From Tenggerimyces flavus (lineage in GTDB: Bacteria > Actinomycetota > Actinomycetes > Propionibacteriales > Actinopolymorphaceae): 64,000 nt of DNA. Each line of letters opens with the position of its first letter. The first letter of the stretch is position 1. Under the pieces are notes generated by a model. It did no database searches. It was given only the letters and a program-made list of their open reading frames with translations, and was not told where the DNA came from. The stretch covers positions 434,001 through 498,000 of the forward strand of contig NZ_JAFBCM010000001.1 in NCBI RefSeq assembly GCF_016907715.1, given 5' to 3'. The translations under genes and the position numbers were made by a program. Shown here one piece after another: positions 44,817 to 52,007 of this stretch.

Positions 44817-45988
44817 CGCCGGCGGAGTACGACGACCTCGAGCTCGCCCTCGACGGCATCCTCGACACCGTCACGGTCGTTGCCGCCGAGTCGGTGGACT
44901 CCCTCGACGTCACCGATCTCGAGGGCACGCCGATCGCCCGGCTCACCGTGCTCGCGAAGGAGCCGCTGGCGGACGGCCGGGTGCGCTTGACCGGTTCGGT
45001 CGAGGCGCTGCGTCCACGCGAGGACGGCGTGTTCCGTACGTTGCGGCGCACTCCCGCAGACGTGGGCGGCGGGCGGATCGCGGCGGTCCCGGTCGACGCC
45101 CCACTCAGCTCGACGGCCATCGAGCACCTCGCCGGAGCGACGGCCGGCTTCGACCGGGTGCTCCTTCTCCCGTTGGTCGGAACCGGTTCACCGCAGGGCA
45201 TCTCGGCGCACGGGCTGGTCCGGGCCACGTTGGCCGCTGCCGCACTGCTCCCCGGCGAGGTTCGGGTGGTGCCGGTGCCGGCCGGCCGCACGATCGAGCC
45301 GGCGCGGGTGGCCGCGGCGTACGGGGAGCCCGTCCACGTGGTGAGCGGCGGACCCTTGCCCGACGCGGTCGAGACGATCGTGCAGGCGGAGCGGCGCGGC
45401 GGGCTGGTGGTGTTCCTCACCGGGCTGTCCGGGTCGGGCAAGTCGACCATCGCGCGCGGCCTGCGTGAGGCGCTGCTGGAACGCGGCCGTACCGTCACGC
45501 TGCTCGACGGCGACGTGGTCCGGCGCATGTTGTCCGCCGGGCTGGGCTTCTCGAAGGCGGACCGCGAGGCGAACATCCGGCGGATCGGGTACGTCGCCGC
45601 CGAGGTGGCGCGGCACGGGGGGCTCGCGATCTGCGCGCCGATCGCCCCGTACGCCGCCACGCGCGCGGAGGTGCGCGCGATGGTGGAGGAGGCGGGCGGC
45701 TCGTTCGCGCTGGTGCACGTCTCGACGCCGCTCGAGGAGTGCGAACGCCGCGATCGCAAGGGCCTCTACGCGAAGGCGCGGGCGGGCGAGATCAAGGAGT
45801 TCACGGGGATCTCCGACCCGTACGAGGCGCCGGACGACACCGACCTGGCGATCGACACCACGTCGGTGCCGATCGCCGCAGCGGTTGAACGGGTCCTCGG
45901 ACTACTCCGGGACCACGGCTGGCTCGAGGACGGGGAGGGGCGCGACCCGCGGCTCCCGGGTGAGGGCGAAGCGCGCGACCAGGGCTAG
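44813..45988 (+). CDS. cysC: Adenylylsulfate (APS) kinase with N-terminal extension
   Basis: 391 aa. The C-terminal 190 residues are a complete APS kinase: Walker [68 protein letters not shown] and [11 protein letters not shown]. It makes PAPS from APS. The first 190 residues are not kinase. They recall an ATP-sulfurylase N-terminal (PUA-like) region, judged from its place in the protein and composition only, without catalytic motifs I can identify. The last 87 bases overlap the convergent MFS gene. cysN/cysD lie 3 kb away on the other strand. Confidence 0.88.
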   Translation: MTPAEYDDLELALDGILDTVTVVAAESVDSLDVTDLEGTPIARLTVLAKEPLADGRVRLTGSVEALRPREDGVFRTLRRTPADVGGGRIAAVPVDAPLSSTAIEHLAGATAGFDRVLLLPLVGTGSPQGISAHGLVRATLAAAALLPGEVRVVPVPAGRTIEPARVAAAYGEPVHVVSGGPLPDAVETIVQAERRGGLVVFLTGLSGSGKSTIARGLREALLERGRTVTLLDGDVVRRMLSAGLGFSKADREANIRRIGYVAAEVARHGGLAICAPIAPYAATRAEVRAMVEEAGGSFALVHVSTPLEECERRDRKGLYAKARAGEIKEFTGISDPYEAPDDTDLAIDTTSVPIAAAVERVLGLLRDHGWLEDGEGRDPRLPGEGEARDQG

Positions 45989-47173
45989 CCCGAAGCAGAG
46001 GAACATCACGACGGCCATCGGGACCGCACTGCTCACGTCGACCAGCGTGACGAGCGGACCGATCAGGCCGGCGACGACGAACTGCATCGTGCCGAGCAGG
46101 GCTGAGGCCGTACCGGCGGCGTCCGGGTACTGCTGCAGCGCGAGGGCGGTGGCGTTCGCGCCGACCAGCGGCATGACCGCGACGCAGCCGAACAGTGGGA
46201 TCACGATGCCCAGGAACCCGCCGATGCCGGTGACCGCGGCGAACAGCAGCGCGCCCGCGCTGGCGAACGCGATGATCTGGCCGGCCGTGAGCAGGGTGCG
46301 GCTGCCGAACCTGCGGACGATCCGGCCGCCGATCTGGGAGACGATCATCAGGCCGACGCCGTTGATGCCGAAGAGCAGTCCGTACGCCTGCGGGCTGAGC
46401 TGGTACTCGCCCTGGAAGACGAACGGGCTGCCCGAGATGTAGGCGAAGATCGACGCGAAGCCGATCGCGAGCGCGAAGGCGTACCCGAGGAACGCCTTGT
46501 TGCTGGCGACGTAGCGGTAGCCCCGCAGGATCTCCTTGAGACCGGTCGGGCGGCGGCGTTCGGTGGGCAGGCTGTCGGGGAGCCAGCCGGCGACGGCGAT
46601 GAACAGGCCCGCACCGAAGACCGCGAGGATGACGAACAGTGCGCGCCAGTCGGTGAACTGGAGCAGCTGGCCGCCCATCACTGGGGCGAGGATCGGCGCG
46701 AGGCCGGTGACGAGCATGAGCATGCTCAGCAGGCGGGCGATCTCAGCGCCGCTGACCGTGTCGCGGACGATCGCCCGGGCGACGACGATCCCGGCGGCGC
46801 CGGCCATGGCCTGGACGACGCGGGCTCCGATGAGCAGTTGGACGTTGGGGGCGAGCGCGGCGGCGATGGACGCGAGCGCGTAGATCGCGGTGCCGACGAG
46901 GAGCGGCTTGCGCCGGCCGATGCTGTCCGAGATCGGGCCGATGATCGCCTGCCCGAGGGCGATGCCGAGCAGCGCGGCGGTCAGCGTGAGCTGGAGTTGG
47001 GACTCGGTGGTCCCGAGGTCGCCCTGCATCTGCGGGAGGGCGGGAAGGTACAAGTCGAGAGTCATCGGAGCGGTCGCTGTGAGGGCGCCGAGGATGATGA
47101 CGAGTCTTGCCTGGATGCGGGTGGGTCCGGGTGCGAGTTCTGGTTCTGCGCTCGGTGCTGGCGATGATGACAC
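45902..47173 (-). CDS. Bcr/CflA-type MFS drug exporter
   Basis: 423 aa with 12 membrane helices. MFS motif A between helices 2 and 3 is GPISDSIGRRKPLLVG. TAPMTLDLYLPALPQM in helix 1 is typical of the Bcr/CflA branch (bicyclomycin, chloramphenicol, sulfonamide efflux, some with cysteine export). C-terminal tail Pro/Val-rich. The upstream 1.5 kb is the repeat region. The 3' end overlaps cysC by 87 bases. Confidence 0.9.
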   Translation of the reverse strand: MSSSPAPSAEPELAPGPTRIQARLVIILGALTATAPMTLDLYLPALPQMQGDLGTTESQLQLTLTAALLGIALGQAIIGPISDSIGRRKPLLVGTAIYALASIAAALAPNVQLLIGARVVQAMAGAAGIVVARAIVRDTVSGAEIARLLSMLMLVTGLAPILAPVMGGQLLQFTDWRALFVILAVFGAGLFIAVAGWLPDSLPTERRRPTGLKEILRGYRYVASNKAFLGYAFALAIGFASIFAYISGSPFVFQGEYQLSPQAYGLLFGINGVGLMIVSQIGGRIVRRFGSRTLLTAGQIIAFASAGALLFAAVTGIGGFLGIVIPLFGCVAVMPLVGANATALALQQYPDAAGTASALLGTMQFVVAGLIGPLVTLVDVSSAVPMAVVMFLCFGLALVARFALTREPRVAPLPVLEPAVVPE

Positions 47174-47294
47174 CGCGGGCTGAGCCTCCTGTCTCAGTAG
47201 GCGGACATTCCTCCGGTCATCTGATGTTTGACAATCTCGATTCTAGTCCTCGGTTGCCCCGAGCAACAGCGGTTGTCCATGAACGGATGGGAAC

Positions 47295-47465
47295 CACCGA
47301 ACGGCGCCGGTGTCAGCGCTATAGGCGCGCAAACCCCACTTCGGTGGGCAAAGTGGAGACACCTGTGGACGATCGCGCCGGCAGCCAACGACAACGACCC
47401 GCACGCGCTCGGTGGGCAACGTGGCAAGTCACCTGGGTGGCCCGGAGGCGAGGCGGGACGAGGCA
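47295..47465 (+). repeat. Structured repeat copy 1
   Basis: Hairpin CCCAC-TTCG-GTGGG at 47335-47348, then TGTGGACGA at 47364-47372. The 5' arm (CCACCGAACGG) is the most diverged of the four copies. The 3' part has CGCTCGGTGGGCAACG and GGCGGGACGAGGCA. Confidence 0.8.
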
Positions 47466-47537
47466 TGCCGGGTGGGACGATGCGATCTCGTCGCGAGGGG
47501 CGAGCTGGGGCGAGGCCAGGAAGGGGCGGGCGCCGGG

Positions 47538-47609
47538 TGCGCGAGGCCGGCTGGGTGCGCGAGGCGGGCTCGGCGCGCGAGGCCGGCTCGGCGCGCGAGG
47601 CGGGCTCGG
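47538..47609 (+). repeat. 18-bp tandem repeat, four units
   Basis: Units alternate between YGCGCGAGGCCGGCTSGG and YGCGCGAGGCGGGCTCGG, starting at 47538, 47556, 47574 and 47592. The alternation (C or G at position 11) suggests duplication of a 36-bp pair. Confidence 0.85.
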
Positions 47610-47674
47610 TGCGGGGGCCGGTTGGGCGACGCGTGTCACGAGGGACAGCTCGGGCAGCCGGCGCGCCGGCGGCA

Positions 47675-47697
47675 TGGATGAAGGTGCCCTTCATCCA
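47675..47697. terminator. 10-bp perfect hairpin with 3-base loop
   Basis: TGGATGAAGG-TGC-CCTTCATCCA. Terminator-like in both directions, inside the gene-free region. Confidence 0.55.
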
Positions 47698-47755
47698 AGG
47701 GTGGCTCGGTGGCCGTTGTCGAAGCGGCCGGTGTGGCCGGGGTGGCCGGGCTTGA

Positions 47756-47810
47756 CTGGGTCGGGGGCGCCCTCGTCCGGACCTATGGGACCAGGGTGCC
47801 CCCGACCCAG
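47756..47810. repeat. 18-bp inverted repeat
   Basis: CTGGGTCGGGGGCGCCCT (47756-47773) pairs with AGGGTGCCCCCGACCCAG (47793-47810); the single mismatch is a G-U wobble in RNA. The 19-base centre contains a further GTCC/GGAC pairing. Confidence 0.8.
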
Positions 47811-47848
47811 CCAGCCAGCCACAGCTCATGGTTCCCGAGGCCGCGCTC

Positions 47849-48037
47849 CACCATCCGACTTCACCCACCGAAACGGTGCTGGCGTCGGCGCTGAGGGCGC
47901 GCAAACCCCGCTTCGGTGGGCAAAGTGGAGACGCCTGTGGACGATCGTGCCGGCATCCAGCCGTCAACGACGCGCGCGGCGCTCGGTGGGCCAGGTGGCG
48001 AGCATCAGGTGGCCCGGTGGTGCGGCGGGACGAGGCA
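47849..48037 (+). repeat. Structured repeat copy 2
   Basis: CCCACCGAA at 47864-47872, hairpin CCCGC-TTCG-GTGGG at 47907-47920 (one pair changed to G-U, stem kept), TGTGGACGA at 47936-47944. Confidence 0.85.
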
Positions 48038-48099
48038 GGCCGAATGGGGCGAAGCGACTCGTCCCGAGGACGAGCAGGGCGGGGCCTGGTGCGCGAGGA

Positions 48100-48239
48100 C
48101 GGGCGGTCGGGCGGACGGTCGGTCGGACGGTCGGACGGGCGGACGGACGGTCGGACGGGCGGACGGGCGGACGGACGGACGGGCGGACGGACGGGCGGAC
48201 GGGCGGACGGACGGACGGACGGACGGACGGTCGGACGAC
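48100..48239. repeat. CGGAC low-complexity tract
   Basis: About 140 bases built from CGGACGGG, CGGACGGT and CGGACGGA in irregular order. Probably slippage-prone. Confidence 0.85.
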
Positions 48240-48303
48240 GCGATTTGTCACGAAGGACAGGTCGAGCCACCAACGCTTCGGTGGCATGATGCCGCCACTC
48301 CGC

Positions 48304-48491
48304 GCATCCGACTTCACCCACCGAAACGGTGCTGGTGGCCAGGGCTGAGGGCGCGCCAACCCCACTTCGGTGGGCAACGTGGAGGCGCCTGTGGACGATC
48401 GTGCCGGCAGCCAGCGACAACGACGCGCGCAGCGCTCGGTGGGCAAAGCGGCAAGTCACCAAGTGGCCGGAGGTGAGATGGGCAGGGCCAG
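48304..48491 (+). repeat. Structured repeat copy 3
   Basis: CCCACCGAA at 48317-48325, hairpin CCCAC-TTCG-GTGGG at 48361-48374, TGTGGACGA at 48390-48398. The most complete copy. Confidence 0.85.
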
Positions 48492-48541
48492 GAGACGGCG
48501 CGAGGCCGGGAGGCGACTGTCGCCAGGGACAGATCCACTCC

Positions 48542-48690
48542 ACCATCCGACTTCACCCACCGAAACGGTGCTTGGGGCCAGGACTGAAGGCGCGCCAACC
48601 CCACTTCGGTGGGCAAAGTGGAGACACCTGTGGACGAACTGCCGGCAGCCAGCGACAACGACGTGCGACGGCCCGAGGCAGGGCCAGGGC
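48542..48690 (+). repeat. Structured repeat copy 4
   Basis: CCCACCGAA at 48556-48564, hairpin at 48600-48613, TGTGGACGA at 48629-48637. The 3' part is shortened, and it ends 28 bases before the cysN stop. Confidence 0.85.
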
Positions 48691-48717
48691 GGATCGGGCG
48701 AGGCGCGCGCGGTTCCC

Positions 48718-49968
48718 TTAGTCGGCGGCGACGATCATGGCGGCGCCGACGGTGACGTTGGTGGCTTCGTCGATCAGGACGAGGCCGCCGGTCAGGCGGT
48801 TGCGCGCGTAGTCGTCGACGAACAGGGGCTGGGCTACGCGCAGGTCGATGCGGCCGATCTCGTTCAGCCCGAGTTGGTCGGCGCCCTCATCGCGGTGCAG
48901 GGAGTTCACGTCCAGCCGATAGTGCAGCTTCTTCACGATCGCCCGCGCGGTGCGGGTCGTGTGCTTCACGGTCAACCGCTGGCCCGGCCGGAGCGGCTGG
49001 TCGGTCATCCAGCTGACCATCGCGCAGAGGTTCTGCGCCACGACCGGCTTGTTGAACGGGCGGCAGATCATGTCCCCTCGGGACACGTCCAGGTCGTCGG
49101 CCAGCCGTACGGTCACCGACATCGGCGGGAACGCCTGTGAGACCGGGCCGTCGAACGTCTCGATCGACGAGACCCGCGACGTCATGCCGGACGGCAGCAC
49201 CATCACTTCGTCGCCCGGCTTGAGGACGCCGCCGATGACCTGGCCGGCGTAGCCGCGGTAGTCGTGGAACTCGTTCGACTGCGGCCGGATCACGTACTGC
49301 ACCGGCAGCCGGACGTCGACCAGGTTGCGGTCCGACGCCACGTACACGTTCTCCAGGTGATGCAGCAGCGACGGGCCGTCGTACCAGGGCATGTTCGACG
49401 AACGTTCGACGACGTTGTCGCCCTCGAGCGCGGAGATCGGGATGACCTGCAGGTCGGGGATCGTCAGCTTCGTCGCGAAGCCGATGAACTCCTCCCGGAT
49501 CTGGTCGAAGATCTCCTGGTCGTAGCCGACGAGGTCCATCTTGTTCACGCACAGCACGAGGTGCGGAACTCTCAACAGGGACACGAGAAACGCGTGCCGC
49601 CGAGTCTGCTCGACCAGCCCGTTGCGGGCGTCCACCAACACCAGCGCCAGGTCGGCGTTCGAGGCGCCGGTGACCATGTTGCGCGTGTACTGGATGTGTC
49701 CAGGGGTGTCCGCGATGATGAACTTCCGCTTCGGCGTCGCGAAGTACCGGTAGGCGACGTCGATCGTGATGCCCTGTTCGCGTTCGGCCCGGAGGCCGTC
49801 GGTGAGCAGCGCGAGGTTGGTGTACTCGAAGCCCTTGTCGCGCGAGGTACGTTCGACGGCCTCGAGCTGGTCCTCGAAGATCGCCTTCGAGTCGTAGAGC
49901 AGCCGGCCGATCAACGTGCTCTTGCCGTCGTCGACGCTGCCCGCGGTGGCGAAACGCAGCAGGTCCAT
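48718..49968 (-). CDS. cysN: Sulfate adenylyltransferase GTPase subunit
   Basis: 416 aa. EF-Tu-like GTPase that drives ATP sulfurylase: P-loop TAGSVDDGKSTLIGRLL (residues 8-24), EQGITIDVAYRYF, IADTPGHIQYTRNM, NKMD, then two beta-barrel domains. There is no fused APS kinase at the C-terminus, consistent with the separate cysC. ATG 49968 immediately follows the cysD stop with no gap. Works with CysD to activate sulfate to APS. Confidence 0.94.
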   Translation of the reverse strand: MDLLRFATAGSVDDGKSTLIGRLLYDSKAIFEDQLEAVERTSRDKGFEYTNLALLTDGLRAEREQGITIDVAYRYFATPKRKFIIADTPGHIQYTRNMVTGASNADLALVLVDARNGLVEQTRRHAFLVSLLRVPHLVLCVNKMDLVGYDQEIFDQIREEFIGFATKLTIPDLQVIPISALEGDNVVERSSNMPWYDGPSLLHHLENVYVASDRNLVDVRLPVQYVIRPQSNEFHDYRGYAGQVIGGVLKPGDEVMVLPSGMTSRVSSIETFDGPVSQAFPPMSVTVRLADDLDVSRGDMICRPFNKPVVAQNLCAMVSWMTDQPLRPGQRLTVKHTTRTARAIVKKLHYRLDVNSLHRDEGADQLGLNEIGRIDLRVAQPLFVDDYARNRLTGGLVLIDEATNVTVGAAMIVAAD

Positions 49969-50874
49969 CTAGAAGTAGCCCTCCCGCTTGCGATCCTCCA
50001 TGGCAGCCTCGCTGAACCGGTCGTCCGCCCGCGTCGCGCCGCGCTCCGTCAGCCGGCTGGCGGCGACCTCGGCGACGATCTCCTCGACCGTCGCGGCCGT
50101 CGAGGCGACGGCGCCGGTGCAGGTGAGGTCGCCGACGGTGCGGTAGCGAACGTGGGCCTCGAACAGGTCCTCGCCGTCCTTGCGGGGCAGCAGCTCGGAC
50201 TCGGGGAGCAGCATGCCGTCGCGTTCGAACACCTTGCGCCGGTGCGCGAAGTAGATCTGCGGCAGGTCGAGCCCGTCCTCGGCGATGTAGTGCCAGATGT
50301 CGAGCTCTGTCCAGTTCGACAGCGGGAACGCGCGGATCGACTCGCCGGGGTGGACGCGGCCGTTGTAGAGGTTCCACAGCTCGGGCCGCTGGTTCTTCGG
50401 GTCCCACTGGCCGAACTCGTCGCGGAACGAGAACACCCGCTCCTTCGCCCGCGCCTTCTCCTCGTCGCGCCGCGCGCCGCCGAGCAGGGCGTCGAAGCTG
50501 TGCTCCTCGGCGGTCTCGAGCAGGACCTGCGTCTGCAGCCGGTTGCGGAGCTGGCCGGGCCGTTCGGTGATGCGGCCCTCGTCGATGGCCTTCTGGACGG
50601 AGCCGACGACGAGTCGCAGGCCGAGGCGTTCGACGGTCCGGTCGCGGAAGTCGAGCACCTCTTGGAAGTTGTGGCCAGTGTCGACGTGCATGATCGCGAA
50701 CGGGATCTTAGCCGGCCAGAACGCCTTCTCGGCCAGCCGCAGCATGACGCAGGAGTCCTTGCCGCCGGAGAACAGAAGAGCGGGGCGCTCGAACTCGGCC
50801 GCGACCTCGCGGACGATGTGGATCGACTCCGCCTCGAGGGCCTGCAGGTGCGACAACCTGTAGTCGACGGGCAA
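49969..50874 (-). CDS. cysD: Sulfate adenylyltransferase catalytic subunit
   Basis: 301 aa. PP-loop ATPase signature LLFSGGKDSCVML (about residue 38), FAIMHVDTGHNFQEV, LLGGARRDEEKARAKERVFS and the tail MEDRKREGYF are all canonical. The TTG at 50874 is chosen because GGAG lies 5 bases before it and the protein then has the normal length (MPVDYRLSHLQALEAES); upstream in-frame ATGs add unrelated sequence. Forms ATP sulfurylase with CysN. Confidence 0.93.
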   Translation of the reverse strand: MPVDYRLSHLQALEAESIHIVREVAAEFERPALLFSGGKDSCVMLRLAEKAFWPAKIPFAIMHVDTGHNFQEVLDFRDRTVERLGLRLVVGSVQKAIDEGRITERPGQLRNRLQTQVLLETAEEHSFDALLGGARRDEEKARAKERVFSFRDEFGQWDPKNQRPELWNLYNGRVHPGESIRAFPLSNWTELDIWHYIAEDGLDLPQIYFAHRRKVFERDGMLLPESELLPRKDGEDLFEAHVRYRTVGDLTCTGAVASTAATVEEIVAEVAASRLTERGATRADDRFSEAAMEDRKREGYF

Positions 50875-51018
50875 GAGGGCTCCACGGTGATGGCACGGGA
50901 CACGGACGGTTGTTTCGATGGTAGCGGCCCGTTCAAGTCGCGGACCCGGATCTCGCCCACCGAGACACCCGTCCATGCCGGCCAGGCGAGGGCCGGGGCA
51001 CGAGGGATCGCCTGCCGT

Positions 51019-51041
51019 CCGCTGACAGGAGGTGTCAGTGG
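51019..51041. promoter_or_regulatory. Hairpin with a Shine-Dalgarno loop upstream of 51063 gene
   Basis: CCGCTGACA / TGTCAGTGG (9 bp, one G-U) around the loop GGAGG. It is in the 188-base divergent gap between cysD and the 51063 gene. GGAGG is 5 bases before a GTG at 51038 that opens a 49-codon frame ending at 51187, out of frame with the main gene. As DNA it could be an operator for either gene. Confidence 0.45.
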
Positions 51042-51062
51042 ACCCCATCGAGGATCTGTCCC

Positions 51063-52007
51063 ATGAGCACACAGGGCGTACGCGACTTCGACTTCTTCGT
51101 CGGCGGCTGGGAGGTCGAGCATCGGCGGCTGGTCAAGCCGCTGACCGGCAGCGACGACTGGGACGCGTTCGGCGGGAGTACGGCTGAGGCGCGGATCTAC
51201 CACGACGGGGCCATCAGCATCGACGAGATCACGTTCCCCGACCGTGGCTTCTCCGGCCTGTCGCTCAGGCTCCAGAACGCCGAGACCGGGGAGTGGTCGA
51301 TCTGGTGGGTCAACAGCCAGACCGGCACCCTGCAGCCGCCCGTGCACGGCGGCTGGGCGGACGGGCGGTGCCGCCTCGTCGGCAACGACACGCACGAGGG
51401 GCAGCCGATCCTCGCCACGTACGAGTGGAGCGACATCACCCCGACCAGCGCGCACTGGCAGCAGGCCTTCTCCACCGACGGCGGCGAGACCTGGGAGACC
51501 AACTGGCACATGGAGTTCCGCCGCGCCAACCAGGAGCCCGGCGACGCCGACACCACCCACCTCACGAGGCGAACCGGCGACTTCGAATTCCTCCAGGGCA
51601 GCTGGACCATCCGCAACCGCAGCCTCGACCAGCGCGGCCAATGGCGGGAGTACGACAGCACGATGGAGTCGCGCACCCACCACGCCGGGCAGGTCTCGGT
51701 CGACGAGTACGTCTTCCCCGACCGCAAGGCCCTCGCGTTCCGCGCCTACGACGTCGCCACCATGACCTGGGACATCTACTGGGTCGACTCCCGCTTCGGC
51801 ACCCTCGAGCCACCCGTCCACGGCACGTTCGCGAACGGTGTCGGCGAGTTCCACGGCGACGACACGCTGCCCGACGGCACGCCGATCAAGGTCCACTTCC
51901 GCTGGGACGCCATCACCGCCGACTCCGCACACTGGCGGCAGGCCATCTCGACCGACGGCGGTCAGACGTGGCAGACCAACTGGGAGATGGAGCTCACCAG
52001 GTCCTAG
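51063..52007 (+). CDS. Internally duplicated lipocalin-like protein (DUF1579-type)
   Basis: 314 aa made of two similar halves of about 150 residues. Both begin FDFFVGGWEVEHRRL / FEFLQGSWTIRNRSL. Both contain DEITFPDRGFS / DEYVFPDRKAL, WSIWWVNSQTGTLQPPVHG / WDIYWVDSRFGTLEPPVHG and SAHWQQAFSTDGGETWETNW / SAHWRQAISTDGGQTWQTNW. This is the pattern of the single-domain DUF1579-like beta-barrels, here in tandem. No signal peptide. Function unknown, perhaps ligand binding. Stop shares CTAG with the next gene. Confidence 0.8.
   Translation: MSTQGVRDFDFFVGGWEVEHRRLVKPLTGSDDWDAFGGSTAEARIYHDGAISIDEITFPDRGFSGLSLRLQNAETGEWSIWWVNSQTGTLQPPVHGGWADGRCRLVGNDTHEGQPILATYEWSDITPTSAHWQQAFSTDGGETWETNWHMEFRRANQEPGDADTTHLTRRTGDFEFLQGSWTIRNRSLDQRGQWREYDSTMESRTHHAGQVSVDEYVFPDRKALAFRAYDVATMTWDIYWVDSRFGTLEPPVHGTFANGVGEFHGDDTLPDGTPIKVHFRWDAITADSAHWRQAISTDGGQTWQTNWEMELTRS

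Larger units (their letters stand above)
47174..48717. repeat. 1.5 kb gene-free region with structured repeats
   Basis: Lies between the MFS start and the cysN stop. Long open frames exist on both strands but only reflect GC-rich low-complexity sequence. Contents: four copies of a 150-195 bp structured repeat, an 18-bp tandem repeat (47538-47609), a 10-bp hairpin (47675-47697), an 18-bp inverted repeat (47756-47810) and a CGGAC tract (48100-48239). No mobile-element gene or CRISPR spacing is present. Function unknown. Confidence 0.8.

Noticed and set aside
47107-48546. Long frames on both strands through the 47-48.7 kb repeat region
   Set aside because: Translations are Arg/Gly/Thr/Asp low-complexity produced by the CGGAC tract and repeats, with no ribosome site, no domain and no codon-position bias typical of genes here.
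47295-48690. CRISPR-like array
   Set aside because: Repeats are 150-195 bp, unevenly spaced and internally structured; no 25-40 bp repeats with even spacers and no cas gene.
49969-51072. Longer cysD starting at 51072 or 50976
   Set aside because: The extra residues are unlike CysD and run through the divergent control region; TTG 50874 has GGAG at the right distance and gives normal length.
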